64,000 nt of DNA from Heterobasidion occidentale (GCA_039111635.1 JBCAQO010000002.1:2914001-2978000), one strand, 5' to 3'. Shown: positions 22,173 through 35,800, counted from the first letter of the stretch. A program made the numbers and translations. Notes: generated from the letters alone by a model not told the origin.

Positions 22173-23880
22173 TCAAGATACAAAAAGTTCTATTGTTCTC
22201 AAGACGGCCTCCTTTGGGGGGTTTCTGATGAACAATCCCTGCAAGGCAGCCATACTCACCCTTCGCCCCGCCCTCATCTCGCTACTTACTATCTCTTTCA
22301 GCTCATTACCCAGGACGTCTAGCTGACCAGCTGGTAGGTCAGCGTCCCACTTTTCGCCCTGCGTGCCTCCGTAGAACCGCATGAATAGAGTCTTCGCCTG
22401 TCGTGGATTAGCGTCGTCAATAAGGGTCTCGAGGTCCACCCGCCCAGGTCGAATGAGAGCAGGATCCAATTTTTCGATATGGTTGGTGGTGAGAAAAATG
22501 ACACGCTCTTCACCAGAAGCTACCCCGTCGAGTGCGTTGAGGAAGCCGGAGAACGTTACAGAGGACTGATATCTGAGCAAATATAATTTCTGAGCGTTTG
22601 ACGGTCTGATGGTATTGGCTGTCGCTTACCCGTCTTCACTAGTCTGCACTCGTTTATTAAACGCAGCATCAACGTCTTCAATGAGTATAAAACTCCTCTC
22701 CGGCGCATTCGACATTAGATGATTTAGCTTGTCATCCGTCAAGCCGCGTTCAGATAGATTAAGAAGGCATATATCGTAGCCCAACGATCCCGCAAGTGCT
22801 TGAATAAAAGATGATTTCCCGGAGCCAGGTGGGCCGTGCAGAAGATAGCCCCTGCGATAGGGTATACCTGGAGGCCCAAATGTTAGCCGTTGTCTTGTTA
22901 CGATCAGACGGTGAATACAGATCTACCTCGATCGGCGTACCATTCTCTTCTCTGCAAGAAGGCTTTGACATCCTGTTCGACTCTTTCTCCAACACCCTCC
23001 TGCAGCACTACGCTGCCCAAGGGCCTCTTCCGCCGAGGTAAACCAAATGGTCGCCATTCTGTTCCCCACGCAGTATGTATGACGAGTTTTCCCTCCTGAT
23101 TCTTCATAGCCAAGTCCCGAGCTTCAGAGAGGAGCGTCGGAAATAGGCCTCGATCCCGCGAAAGCGCGGTCAATGTCACAGTCTCCCATGGCACACCAGA
23201 CATGAGCTGCATGGAGCGTGTTTCGCGCTCCCGTTTCATCTTTACGACGTATTGAGTTTTGGGAACGACATATAGATTGAAATAAAGCATACCTGCATCC
23301 ATGCTCCTTGATAACGCAACCAATGTACACCTGGGCCTGCGACAAGCTTGAAAAACGCCTCCGAGCTGCCATTCTTTCTTTGCTCATACGCAGTCTCTAC
23401 ACTCAATTGATGGCTTCGCATCCAATTTCTACCCTTCGTCGTCGCGCCAGCCTGGTTCTGGTTCGCCAGCCACGCAAGAAACCATTCGTACGCGCGGTCT
23501 TTGTTATTGATCTCGAGCGACACGAGAAGGCGCCTGCGCAAAGCGATTGAAGATAGGGTGAGACCTTGCTTAAGAATGGTTAGGCCAACGCCCACTCCCT
23601 GTGTGTCAAGGTCAGTTTAGCACATGCCGCATAGAAAGAGACAAATGGAATGGTGTGCACCATGAGGCCAAAGCCTGCTTGAAAATACGGGCTTTACTTC
23701 ACAGTAGTGCGCAATCAGTCATAAACCAAACCGAGAGAGGGTTTGAAACAATAATTACTTGTCTCCGAAGACACTCGAAAGAAGAGACCCATCATGGCCT
23801 ACGACAGGTGCATTTGATAGTAGAGGTGTGGACACGGGAAGCGAAGTATTTCCCGCTGGCAAAGATGTTTCAAGACCCAT
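22173..23880 (-). CDS. BCS1: Bcs1-type mitochondrial AAA+ ATPase
   Basis: Bcs1 is an inner-membrane AAA protein that translocates and inserts the Rieske iron-sulfur protein into complex III. The start is ATG 23880, the only in-frame ATG after an upstream stop. The N-terminal region includes [19 protein letters not shown] and [20 protein letters not shown], corresponding to the transmembrane and import region. The Bcs1-specific domain follows ([29 protein letters not shown]). The AAA module has Walker [10 protein letters not shown], Walker [13 protein letters not shown], an [20 protein letters not shown] sensor/arginine-finger segment, and a helical tail ending ELFVS. Several small introns are present. 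The N-terminus before the membrane span, about 35 residues, is Ser/Pro-rich. Confidence 0.93.
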
Positions 23881-24267
23881 GGGTTTCTCAGGATGCCATG
23901 AAGTCAAAAGCCTGGAGGTTGTGTATAGTTATGAATGCCGCTGACACGAAAATTCGGCCTAGGCAAGCGCGTCACGGCGAACGGCACAGCTGAGGGATAT
24001 ATTGAAGTGCACTTTATCCTGAAAACACATTGATATGTATTCTGCTTAAATTGTCTAGTCGTATGTATACACCCTAGCAGCATACATGGACTTCGTTCGT
24101 GAACGAGCCCATCAGACACCATACATACGAGCAAACAGGTTACAGAACACTACAACTTCGACAGACTAGAGGGAAGGAAAACATTGATACGGGGAAAGGT
24201 TTATATTTGAAACAGTACTGTGGCGTGATACGGAGGGAGGCAGTCGTGAACAGCGATTCGAAAACAG
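23881..24267. other. intergenic between BCS1-like and Ran genes
   Basis: Both flanking genes read leftwards, so this contains the BCS1-like promoter and the Ran 3' UTR. I see no further gene, repeat or RNA here. Confidence 0.4.
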
Positions 24268-25369
24268 TTACAAGTCGTCATCTTCCTCAGGAAGAGGAAC
24301 GGCCTCAGCCTAGAAAAGAAAAGAGAGTGAGAATCAAAGGCACGTTGCAAACAAGATGTGCTTACCTGCGCCATCTCTTGTCTGTACTGCTCCATGAGCG
24401 CAGGGTCAACCTCAACCTCAGCAGGAGCAAGAGCAGGCGCAGCCACGAAATCCAGAGTCGGGTTACTTGAGAATAGATTCAGACGCGTGCGAACCATTAT
24501 TGTGGTTGACCGAAACTTACCCGACAAGCTTCCTTCCCAACCAAAGGAAGGGCTTTTCGAAGTTGTAGTTAGATTTGGCGGAGATTTCGAAGTACTGGAT
24601 GCTCTTCTTTCGGTGGAAAGTGACTTGAGCAGTCTTCACTTTGCGCTCCTACAGATCGCAGGGCAAGACCCAAGATGTGTGGTGTCAGATGTGTGGATCA
24701 CAGCGCTTCAATGATTGCATACCTTGACGTCGACCTTGTTGCCGCACAATACAATGGGAATGTTCTCACACACCCGCTCGAGGTCACGATGCCAATTTGG
24801 GACATTCTTGTAGGTGATGCGGGACGTGACGTCGAACATGATGATGCCGCATTGACCCTGAATGTAGTAGCCATCGCGGAGACCACCGAACTTTTCCTGA
24901 CCAGCGGTATCCCACACATTGAAGCAGATGGTGCCGTAGTTGGTTGAGAAGGAAAGAGGGTGGACCTCGACACCGAGAGTAGCTATTGAGTATTCCGGGC
25001 GTAGTGTGAGCAACCGACAGTTGCGAGGATGGGATGTTCGCGTGAGGATGTATGCGAGGCTTACCGATGTATTTTTTCTCGAATTCACCAGTCAAGTGGC
25101 GCTTGCAGAGAGAAAGGTAGATCAGGATTTGATCATAAGAGAGTTCGGATTTGCGTCATGTTTACCTTGACGAAGGTGGTTTTTCCAGTGCCTCCATCAC
25201 CGACTTATGAGGCCAACGATGTGCGAGAGAGCGTTGGATGAGCGATAGAATGGTCATGATATCACAGCATCGATCAGTGAAAAAAAAACATATTGTTGAG
25301 AAACCTAGATAGCGTAGCAAAGCGAGGATCAAGCTTACCGAGGACAAGTTTGAAAGGGATCTCAGTCAT
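24268..25369 (-). CDS. GTP-binding nuclear protein Ran (Gsp1/Spi1)
   Basis: A small GTPase driving nucleocytoplasmic transport and spindle assembly. The start is ATG 25369 ([10 protein letters not shown]). After a few introns, all G motifs appear: [14 protein letters not shown] (G1), effector region [16 protein letters not shown] (the join lies across an intron), [20 protein letters not shown] (G3), LCGNKVDVK (G4) and [18 protein letters not shown] (G5). The C-terminus has the Ran-specific acidic switch, ending PLPEEDDDL with taa at 24270-24268. The length of about 215 residues is exact for the family. It is intron-rich, as is usual in basidiomycetes. The upstream kilobase is gene-free and probably carries its promoter. 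Confidence 0.97.
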
Positions 25370-26416
25370 GGCAAAAGTCTAAGAAATAAGAGGGAGAAGT
25401 GAAGGAGAGGTGCAAGATGAACGCGATGAAGACGATGGAGAGGCCGTTAGCGCAGAACTCGAAGGAAAGCTCTACGAGGAATGCTGGGAAAATATTTGTC
25501 AGCAGTGGCAGACGCCGAACACCTGTCTTCTTCGACTGCTGCAGGCCAGCTGAGGCGCTGTACTTAGTTGATGTTCTCTTTTGTTCGCGATATCGGACCA
25601 TCAACATCGTGATGGTATCTGTGGAATTCTCGCAATTCAGAACTTCTTCCAAATCTGCTCCTCAAGACACTTGGATGACAGTCAACGACGAAGTGGGGAC
25701 CTCATTACTTCCTCATGTATCAAAATATGAATCGTCTCGCTCGATATCGATGATCGGTCAGTATCATGGAGCCACGAAGCCGAGGGCCATGCTCTGTAGT
25801 TAGCCAGAGGTCTTCTGACGGTCGACATGCAGTTTACTCGAGCGGCTCGTGTGTACTTCGTTTCCTCTTTCTATCTCGGCGGATACCGTGAACGGATGGG
25901 TCCGTTTTTCCGTTCCGTACTGCATGATGTATGGGCTGGCTCTCCACGACCGACGAGAGCAGCGAGAGCCAACGGGCCGTATGTTTCGGAATGGCGTCAT
26001 CAAGCCGGATATCTGCTGTAATGAGAGATGATCGAGCGATTTAGTTATTTGCTATAAATTGGGCTCTTTTTGGCGGCTTCTCTCACATTCAAAGCTTTTG
26101 GCTGCCAGATTATGGCATAAAAACTCTAATACGTCTTCTGTGCCGATAGTCGGCTAGGCAGACTCTAGGCAGCCGAAGCGTAATTTGCAAAAGTGCTGAC
26201 AGAGCTGGGGAAAGAGGTCGGCATTGCGGCAAGACCAGTCTGTCTCGTTCAAAAATAAATATGCTGCGAATGGGTTTGGACTTGCTCTTTCCCCCGCTTG
26301 ACTCTTCCGTTGCGTATCTCTCACCCGAAGTCCATTTCCCCGGACTTTCACTGCAAAGGAGAGTTGTCCAGCTCTTTGGCATCTGTTTATCAACGACGCG
26401 GTGATCGAGCGACGTC
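25370..26416. other. intergenic between Ran and MFS genes
   Basis: The flanking genes diverge across about 1 kb. A tataaa element at 26053-26058 faces the transporter but lies about 360 bp before its ATG. Open frames here have no recognisable products. Confidence 0.4.
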
Positions 26417-29328
26417 ATGCCAGACTCTGTCGAAGCTGCTGTACCGGCCAAGGAGATTGCAGCCGGCGAGCATGTAGATGGGAAGCGTAAGGCTGGTGCT
26501 TCGTGGAAAGCTAACGAGGAGCATGTTCTTCCCAAGAATCGCCTTTGGATCGTATTTCTTGGGCTCATGGCTTGCACGTTCTTAGCTGCATTAGATCAGG
26601 TATGTTTGACCACAATGCTTGTACGTTCAATAACATATGTTCATCGATGTCAGACAATTGTTGCAACTGCTCTTCCCACTATTGTTGAGCGTCTGGGTGG
26701 TGGGAAAAATTATAGCTGGGTCGGGAGGCAAGTCCCACCTTAAGTGCACGTTCGTTCACCTACTTATCTTGTTTTCCGTGTCTTCTAGCGCGTACCTCCT
26801 GGCAGCCGCGGCGCTCGCACCGTTGTATGGAAAGCTTTCAGATCTGACCGGTCCGCCACTTGATAAATTTGCAGCGACATTCACTGATCTTGTCCTCAGG
26901 CCGCAAACCAGTATTATATTCTTCTATTGGCATTTTCTTGGTAAGGCGTCAGTGAGTCATAGCGTTTGGTGTCTCGCTCTTACGGCTACGAAGGTTGGAT
27001 CCGCACTATGTGGAGCCGCTCAAAATATGACGTGGTTGATTGTTTGCCGCGCCGTTCAAGGCATTGGAGGCGGCGGTATCATTCAACTAGTCCAAATCAC
27101 CATATCTGACATCGTGTCTCTCGAGGAGTGAGCTATGCAGTCAGTTTACGTCATGCAAAAGCTCATAGACTATTCTTAGCCGTGGAAAGTATGGAGGTGC
27201 CTTGGGCGCGACGTGGGGAATAGCAAGGTGTGCGTGCAGTCGCTGTAGAGATATATATCGTCATCAAAAGTATTCATCAATCTCCATTATTTTGGCCAGT
27301 GTGATAGGCCCCCTTCTTGGAGGAGTTTTTACAGACCATGTCTCTTGGAGATGGTGAGTAACTGTATCCATGCTCAGCTTACTTTTTCGATGCTGATACT
27401 GTGAGCAAGGTGTTTCTTCATTAATTTGTAGGGATCATCTCTGGTACCTTTTGCATATCAAGCTTACATCCTGGTGTAATCCTCAGACCGACGGGTGGCA
27501 TCGCGGGCGCTATCTTATTTTTCTTCCTTCATCTGAATCCACATCACGGCATGAGCCTGCGGCAACATGTTCAACAATTTGACTTCGCTGGTTTGTTGCT
27601 TATGGTAGGCGGCGTTGTTTGCCTACTTATTGGTTTCAACAGCGGCGAAACAAATTGTGAGTGCTATATATGCGGTGCGTCGGTGCTCAACATATCGAAT
27701 GTCTGTTTGCAGGGTCTTCGGCAGAGACAATAGCTTTGCTCGTTGTTGGAGGCGTGCTCTTGCTCTTGGCCGGTATCAACGAAGTTTACACGAATAGATC
27801 ACCTATCATACCCCCGCGTTTGTTCAGGGTAAATGTGTTTGTTAGTTTTCTGTCGATTCATATTCTCAACACTTTTTTAGACAAGGACTACAGCGATCAT
27901 CTTGATATCTAATCTTTTGCATGCAATCGCATTTTTTGGCGGTAAATACCCAGGTTGTTCTGAAGTGTCTCAAATGCAAACTGACTACAATCATATATCA
28001 GGCGCTTACTATCTACCACTTTACTTTCAAGTCCTGGGCTCGTCGGCCACAGGAGCTGGTGTCAGGTAACAACATAAGATAATGCGCCCACGCACGTACA
28101 ATACCACTGACATACACTCTCACAGAATGCTTCCGTTCTCTCTGGGAGGTGCTCTGTTCTCTGCGTGTTCTGGCCAAGTCGTCACTCGAACAGGAAGTTA
28201 TCGGCCGATCATGTGGTTTGCGTGGGCAGTCATGTCCTCGGGTGGGGCTTGATGACGCAGTTGGACGACACTTCGTCAACGTACGTGCACAGTTGTTTCA
28301 ACCTCGTCTGGGGGCTTACCGTGGAATCAAGTGCCGAGAAGGTCCTTTACCCCTTCGTCACCTCGTTGGGGATCGGCTGTCTGTTCCAGGTACATTTGCG
28401 TCCCATCTCGTCGTCCATGACCGTTTTAGATCAATTGTCTTTGCCGCTCAGACACCTCTCATCGGCCTGCAAGCTGCGATGCCTCTCAAGGACATGGCTA
28501 CCTCTACGGCAACCTACGGTTTCCTAAGGTACGCCCGCAGACTCGCGGCCTGATCCGTCTGTCGCACCAGCTCCATCTCATCACCGCTCACCCGCGCTCC
28601 AGGACGCTGGGTGGAACCATCGGGACGTCGATTGGCCAGGCGATCTACTCGGGCGTGCTCAGGCAGAAAGTCGCCAAACTCCCGAACGTCAGTTTCGACA
28701 CCTCTCCCGCGGCGCTCAGCGAGAGCGTGCGCCAGTTGAAGAGCATTCCTGTGCGTCTACTTGTCTTCCCCCCCACCCTTCTTCTTAATCGTTGCTGTTT
28801 ACGTGGGGGATCTCGGCTAAATTGAGATACTCACCCCCGTCGTTGGGCTTGGGCGTCTGCGAACAGGAACCGGCACGCCAGCAGATTATCCACGCATACA
28901 CGAAGGCTATCAGCACGATCTGGATCGTCAACGCGCCGATCGTCGGCGTCGGATTCATTCTCGGTACGTGTCCTCGCGTGTTTTCTCCCGATTTCGTTCG
29001 GGGACGTTCGAGTCTATTACTCGTCAATTATCAATGAGGGAAGGCAAGATGAGAAAGCCTTGGCGCTAACGTGTTCTTTTTGTCGGCTCTCCGGCGCTTA
29101 GTGCTCTTCATTCGAGCATACACGCTGAAACGCACCACGATCCGGAGCGGGGCGCGGAAAGACCTGGAGGAAGGTGCCGCTGCCGCTGCTCCAACAGCGC
29201 CAGTCGATGGGGCGGATCATGACAGAGATGAGAAGCGGGAGCCAGAGGAGGGGACGCTGTCGGGTGAGGTCATTGGCGACGCCGGTCCCGGCGAGGGAGA
29301 GAAGGACCTGTCTCCAGTCGAGAAGTGA
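26417..29328 (+). CDS. MFS drug/toxin exporter (DHA2, 14-spanner type)
   Basis: A plasma-membrane proton antiporter probably exporting toxic compounds; the substrate is unknown. The start is ATG 26417, with a soluble N-terminus, then [26 protein letters not shown], the antiporter motif C region typical of DHA2. Motif A ([13 protein letters not shown]) spans an intron at about 26850-26900. Then come [32 protein letters not shown] and WRWCFFINLPTGG, which are hallmarks of the 14-TM family. Later helices include [39 protein letters not shown] and [20 protein letters not shown]. The C-terminus is a long acidic Glu/Gly-rich cytosolic tail ending DLSPVEK. About a dozen introns are present. I saw no biosynthetic genes nearby. 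Confidence 0.93.
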
Positions 29329-31319
29329 GTATGGGACAGGGCTCTGGCCGCCATCCGGTCGCCGGGGGGTCTTGTCTGGTAGACGAATGATGATGGAGAC
29401 GTATAAGGGTGGCGGCGAGGTGATATCGCTGCCTTGGGGTTTCTTTCGGTTACTTAGACGCCGCCCCTACGAATATATGAGTATACGATCTAGACAAGCT
29501 GGCATTTGCGCGTCGTCACGACGTTGACATGACTAGATGAAGCACAATCTATTTGATGTGGTCAATCACGCATTGCTCAGTAGGTTACATCCTACAGAAG
29601 ATATGAATACGGGAGTGCTGTGGGAGTGCTACAGGCGCTTGTCAGGTGTATCACTACATCGCGCCGTACATTCGTATCGAAATGATCCTGTCGGGTGCAA
29701 TCCTCAATCTCGATATCATCATTTCCCGAGTGCGGTGCGATCCATATATACAAATATAGATCAAGAGGGTCCTGGTGAGGATGGCGATGCCGGTGATCGA
29801 GAATATTCGAGGATCTGTGCCAGTAGGAAATGAAGCGCCGCTGATGGGCGCTTGTAGGAATGTTGGTGAATTAGACGCCGGAGGGAGTTACAAGCGCTGC
29901 GTAGCAGTTGAGGCCGAGATAGGCATCAGAGCTGAGCCAGACAACTCGGGTGAGAAGTGGAACAATGCTCGGGGTTGAAAGCGCCAGGGTCTACGCAGCA
30001 TTCAATACTGATAGTAGTTGTTGTGAGGGCGGGAGTCAAGTCAAAATTAGGTCCGGGTTCAGTGGCTTGTGGGATGGGAACAGACGAACGTCGTTCATCT
30101 TAGTCCGCGTATGCTACGCGGGAGTTATATAACCGCATCTAAGTCGCCGAACGAGACAAGGCGCAGACGTCGATAGTGAGCAGCTAGTTGCCGGGGAGGG
30201 CGATGACGCGCGACGAACGTAAGTTGCGGAGAGCGAGGATGCAGGAGGATGCAGCCAGATGGGGCCGCGATTCTGGGGCCGCGCAGAGATAGGCGCTGCC
30301 CGATGAAGGGCTGAGGAGGGTGAAATTCGGTGTTTCAGGACACAGAGATGAGATCATCAAAATGCGGATGTGTAGGATGCAGGCGCGCGTCGGCGAGCGG
30401 GGGAACTGAAGATGGGACTCTCCGCTGATGATGTCGTTTCCGCAGAACAAAAGATCGGGGATTCGTGTGGGAGGCCGAGGAGTGCCGTTGGGTCGCAGTC
30501 ATGTCAAAGACACGCGAGTCAGGGTGAGCAACCGCTTCACTGAGACGCCAGTGGAGGTAATGCGCAGGCGAGCGACATACGGCGGGTAGTCCATCCAGTG
30601 GTCTGAGTTCGTGGTTTGCCACACTGGAAGCCCAGGCTTTGTCGGGGGGCGTCCGAGAGGTCGGTCATAAGTTGTGGATGGTCGGGACGCACCGGATGTC
30701 TCGCGGGGAAGAGCGTGGGCGCATCGGGCGATCTGGTTGGGAGGGATTGGGCGCTATCCCAGATCTTTGATGATCTCGAGTAAGCGCTGAAGGGCGCGAA
30801 GAAAAGCTAATAAGCTCGAGCAGACGCGTTCTGTAGATAGATGGGGTTGATCGTTCGCGCAGAGAACAGCCATGCGTTAACAAGAGCGACCATAGATGGC
30901 TGGATCGAGATGGACGAGGAAGGGGTCAGGGGCAGGACGGACGTGAGTGAGCGTGAGCGATGGGCGTCTGTCCGCGGGGAGACAGGTGAATCACGAGAAG
31001 CAGGAATGGAATCCCATTTGGCGCGGCAGAGAGCCAGAGGGGACGTGGTGTGGGGATGGGAAGCGGAGTCACGGGGAGGGAGTGTGTGGGGGGGCAGGGT
31101 TGGAGCTGTGAGGGATCTGGTCTGTGCGAGAGCGCCATCCAGGCGATGTTATTTTCATGAACACGGTCGGAAGCGCTTGCTCGGGCTCAGAACAGACATA
31201 AAGGAGCCCGCGCGAAGTTCGGCCTTGATACCACGTGCACTCCCCCGACGACCTGTCTACGCTCTCACACCCCACATCCCCTCTGACATCTCTCTCCCCC
31301 TCCCTCCACCCGTCCTCAA
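29329..31319. other. gene-free interval
   Basis: About 2 kb without a supportable gene. Open frames on either strand are short, lack recognisable motifs and show no consistent intron structure. The right part is GC-rich with pyrimidine tracts before the GID4 start (ctctctctcc near 31345 is already coding), so it probably holds that promoter. Confidence 0.35.
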
Positions 31320-32884
31320 ATGCCTTCAGAAAATATATCCCACCTCTCTCTCTCTCCACAGCTCGACCTGCCCCCGCCGCAGGTCAAGCTTTGCTCCAGA
31401 TGTCACTCTCCGCTCTCCGCAGATCTCGACCCAACACCAACAGCGACCTACCACCACGACGGCCCCGACGCCAGCGACAGTGACCGCCTCATCATATGCC
31501 GCCCCTGCCGAGACAGGACTTTTGCCAGGGGCGACTGGCTTGGGTATGCTGCTGCCGGGGACGGCTTCGCCCGTCGTGCTCCAACGCATGGCATCAACGA
31601 GGCAAACCTCACTCCCTCGCCTTCCACCCCAGTCCGCCACTCACTCGATGACGACCAAGATATGGATGCCTCCTCCCCCGTTGAACCGATTGTGTACGAG
31701 CGGCCGTTCCCCTCCACCTCTTCCGACCTCGCCCCTCACTCTTCTTCTCTCGCCCCCGCCGCAAAGCCCTCCAAACTCTCCATTGACTGCTCGCCATCGA
31801 CCTCCGCCCTATCTTCCAGCTCCATCCGGGCATCCTCTCCCCTCTTGCAATCCCGTTTTACCCCTTCTTCCTCCAAGGCAATCCATCCCGAGTTCGCCTA
31901 CTCTTCTCCTGACCCTTTCGTAGACATTTCCCGAATGCGCCTGCGCCCACAAGCGCACCACTGCCTGTACCCCGGCGCAGCGTTCCAAGGTACCCAAAAA
32001 AGCGGCAGGAACAGCTACGAAGTCACGGTAACGATCGTGGTAAGTCCCGTCCTCCCTTCTTTCAGGCAATATCCCAGACTTAGTGAATCCTTACTTCCAG
32101 GACGTCGATTTCTCTTCCTCGTTTTTGTGCGGTTATCTTTGCATTCGTGGACTGACGGACGACTGGCCGGAGCTGACAACCTACTTCGACGCCGAGATCA
32201 TCGGAAGCCGCTATGGTTTCTTGACGCGGAATTGGGGTGCCAATGAGCAGGAGGATATGGTCCATTGGGCTCGTTTCCCTGCTTTCCGCCATGTCAAGAA
32301 CAAGCTGAAGATGCCTCATCTCACTATGGACGGCGACTGTGGAGCTGTGTTCATGCGATGGAAGGAGCGCTTCCTCGTTCCTGACCATCGCGTACAAGAC
32401 ATCAATGGAGCAAGTTTTGCAGGTCCGTGGCTCTGATCGTATCACAGCTCTTCTCTCCTGAATTTGTATCTGGACAGGATTTTACTACGTCTGCGTCGAC
32501 TTCAATTCTCATCCGACGGCCCCGTCGACGATGCGCCCCTCACCACTGCAGCGATCTTCGGTGCTTGAAGATGCGGACACTGAAACTGCGCAGTTTGGGC
32601 CTTCTCCGAAACCGGAACCAGCGTCACGCCGTGCACGGGAGAGTGCCACTCCGGAGGAAAGCAGCGTCACGCGGCGTTCCTCTTCGGTCGGTGCACGGAC
32701 GGGGCCTACCGTGGCTACCATGAGCGGGTTCTACTTCCACCAGAATTCGGAGCCGTGAGTATTGCTTTCCCTTTTTTCCCTTGAAACCAACTCACGCGTA
32801 TATATTGTGTCGTCACACAGGTACCAGCAGCTCTCGCTAAAGCATGTTCCGGAGAACGTCAGCACGAGCTTTGAGTTCCGGTGA
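31320..32884 (+). CDS. GID/CTLH E3 ligase substrate receptor Gid4/Vid24
   Basis: Gid4 recognises Pro/N-degrons, for example on gluconeogenic enzymes, and presents them to the GID ubiquitin ligase. The Vid24 beta-barrel is complete: HHCLYPGAAFQGTQKSGRN, SYEVTVTIVDVDFSSSFLCG, YLCIRGLTDDWPELTTYFD, AEIIGSRYGFLTRNWGANE, then FMRWKERFLVPDHRVQDI and NGASFAGFYYVCVDF. The barrel ends with SGFYFHQNSEPYQQLSLKHV. A Ser/Pro/Arg-rich insertion of about 60 residues separates the last two blocks. The N-terminal 230 residues are Ser/Pro-rich and carry two CxxC pairs (CSRC and CRPC) about 40 residues apart, resembling a zinc site. ATG 31320 begins MPSENISHL. Introns lie at 32042-32100, about 32422-32477, and 32757-32820. 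The stop is tga at 32882-32884. Confidence 0.93.
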
Positions 32885-35800
32885 AGGGCTCGGGGAAGCG
32901 ATGAGACGAACGGGTTGGGCTCGGGCACCGTTCGTGTCCGCCTGTGTCTGTGCGCGCCTGTGTCCGTGCGCATGTGTCATACAAAACGGGAGGCTGTGTC
33001 TTGTTGTCTACTGGCGTCACGCTTGCCTGATGCGTGTGCCTCGGACGAAGTTCGGCGCACTGATTGTGATGTCGCGGTGATGTCGTGCTCCCTCGTATTC
33101 CTCTTTCCTCTCCATACTCCCCACTGCTTGACGCCGGTCGGTGGCTCGCTCTTCAAACTTGCTCCTTGGATACCGCTTGCTTCGCTCCACACGTTGAGGA
33201 TCATCTCCACGACGCTTTTCCATCTGACATTTCACCCATCCCCATCCCCTTTACCCATATGGTTAAATGTGTGTATAACTGCTCCTCTCTTCACTGTCGA
33301 TTTTTGTCTTCGTCTTCGATCGCTCATGAATCTCATGTTCTCGTTTTTTCCTTCGCATTTTCGCGCGGTTACGATATGCTCTGTGGATGAATGCATGCAC
33401 TTCGCCTCTTTGACTCTGGTTGACGTGATGAGTTCCAGGAAAGCAGCAAGGCATCGCGGCATGGTTTGGGCTTTGCCCGCAGGCTTTTGCCTTTGACTGA
33501 CTGACGTCTTCCACGATGCTCCGACGATTGATCCGTCGTTTTGGATTCGATCAGCGACCGCCGAGGTTGTGAGTGGTGTTGTGCCTTGCGTCAAACGCTC
33601 TGATAGGAATGCTCTGCGTCCACTAGGACAGGCGACATTTGGCCACCGATGGCGTACACAGTCCAAGAAACTCTGTGTCAGGTTGATAGGCGACTCGCAT
33701 ACGAGTCGCGTCGGTAGTCATCCTCGGCGTTTCGTGCGCAGGATCCGCAAGTATACACATAGACTTCTACTAAGATACATCGGACAGGCGCCGGATGACA
33801 CGCTCGTCCGACCATGACGACTTGACAGGTTTGCAGGCGCTCTGGAGGAAAGGCTCGGCTGTCTGCCTCGGAATGTGCAGCCGTCGGCGCGCGCCCACAC
33901 AGACCCACACGTCGTACGTACAGTAGTATTGTTCCATCTCCATCCCTTCGGCTGACAGCTCGATCGTTTACCGCTGGAAGGGCGGTCACAGATCTGTAAA
34001 CGCGGCCGCTCGCCCTGCCTCAACAAGCGCGCCGAGCGGGCGGGGCCAATCGCCAGCGGCATGAGGTAAGCCGGTCAGCAATCCCACAGTAGTTGCGGCG
34101 GGGCTGTGGAGGTGGAGGTGAGAGGCGTTTTGAGTTATCATCTCGCTGACCGTATCTTTGCCCTCTGGGGGCATGGAAAGACAGTACTACCTGACTATGC
34201 ATCGCAGGCGGTCTTCCGAGCACGGTAAAATGTCGAGTGGCTGCCGGTGTTGTCCCGTTTTCGTGATTCCACCTGGTTTTGCCGGCTGCTGCGCACAAGA
34301 AGGCGTCGAGTGCACAGACCCTGTTACTGTACTGTCTTCGCGCTAGCATGCATGCTGCACATTGACTCGAAGCATCTGCGGTGTCGAGGTAGTGACTCTT
34401 CAGGGGTGATATTCGGCCATGATGCTTATTCACACCGCGCGCAACTTTGTCTGCGGTGTATGTTGCCAACTACGGCATAATTGGGCGCTCCGTGGTAAGA
34501 CCTTCCGAATCTTCATCCAGGCCGATCAATGATGGTGGATGGCTCTAATCTTTGAACAGTATTATGACCGTTGATGATGCGAGGCCCAAACGCGCTGCGT
34601 CCCCACCACCACCACCCACGCTCGGAATTAAGGGCTCTAGTGTTCCACGATGCGGCGATAGGCAGAGAGTGAGTGGTTATAGACGCCCGCTGCGTGGCTT
34701 ACAATATGCGGTACCGTTGTACTTCGCCTTCATCGTCGACGAGCGCCATCACTTGTTTGGACCATGTGAAGGCTCTCAGGTGGAGTCAGGGAGGCCCCGC
34801 GGTTCCTTGACTTTGCGACCGCTTTTCTGGCACGAATACTGCCGAACATACCGTATTTGGCTTCCTTGGACCGTTCGCTTTCGATGGCGACGTGGCCTTT
34901 GGGTTCAGAGTGCATTCCTTTGGGTGATCGCGGTTGAAACCCACAGCCCCTCAAGACGCTGTTTGTTCGTGGGTTTATTTTCTCACCAACTAGGACAGCG
35001 AGCATATGTGTGTTTAATCGAAGCGTTTTCCTGTGAGCCGGCACCTCAGTGACTCGCCTGCTTGCACGAGAATGCTGATAATTTGCATGTCAAAACGATT
35101 ATAGGGCCTCGTACATTAGAGGCGCAATGAACCGTGGGCGGGTGAGTCTTCTTGAGTCGTTGATGGTGATGGCAATTACCGCGTCCCAGTAATGCTCTGG
35201 TTGCGTTGTTCGTCGCCCTTTTCGGTCTGCACGGCGGCTTCAAGGCTATCAATATCTGTTTCACTGGAGCAGCCTCGCATCAAACGAGCGTCAAGAATCG
35301 ATGCAGACATTTCTTGCGATACTGCGACGTGTATGCGGTGTTTATCCGAGGCGGGTGCGCACCTTGTCGCAGGGCGCACCGGCTGCCACTCGCTAGCGCC
35401 GAATTGGTGCCGCGTCCAGCCTCGGTCTCACACACAAACTGGTCGTAACCGACGGTCGTTTGAGGTCTACATCGGCACGCCAGCATCCCTGAGCCGTTCA
35501 ATTCCGCCCATCGGCCTGCAGGCCGCGTCGTGATGCTGCGCACCCGACGGCGTCTATCTATTACTCAATCTCGTCGCGTTTCATTGGAAATCAGGTTGGG
35601 AATTGCGCCTGGTAAGTTCATAACACAATCAATCCGACGTGAACCTTGAATGATGTGTTTGTTTCCAGACCGACGAGCGGTCCGACAGTTGTGTAAAGCG
35701 TCGCGCGAAACTTGCCGTGTTGACATGATGTTGAACAATGATCGCTGGACGCTCGTTGTGCAGGTTAGCTTGTTCTTTGATCCGTTTCTCAAACCTGCGA

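Noticed and set aside
30841..31923. Rightward 360-codon frame overlapping GID4
   Set aside because: It runs out of frame through the GID4 N-terminal exon. The Vid24 domain fixes the real frame.
26417..32884. Possible secondary-metabolite cluster around the MFS exporter
   Set aside because: No biosynthetic enzymes are nearby; the neighbours are Ran and Gid4, both housekeeping genes.
34552..35052. 166-codon ORF in the gene desert
   Set aside because: It has no motif or splice structure, and a stretch of this length can be open by chance in GC-rich DNA.
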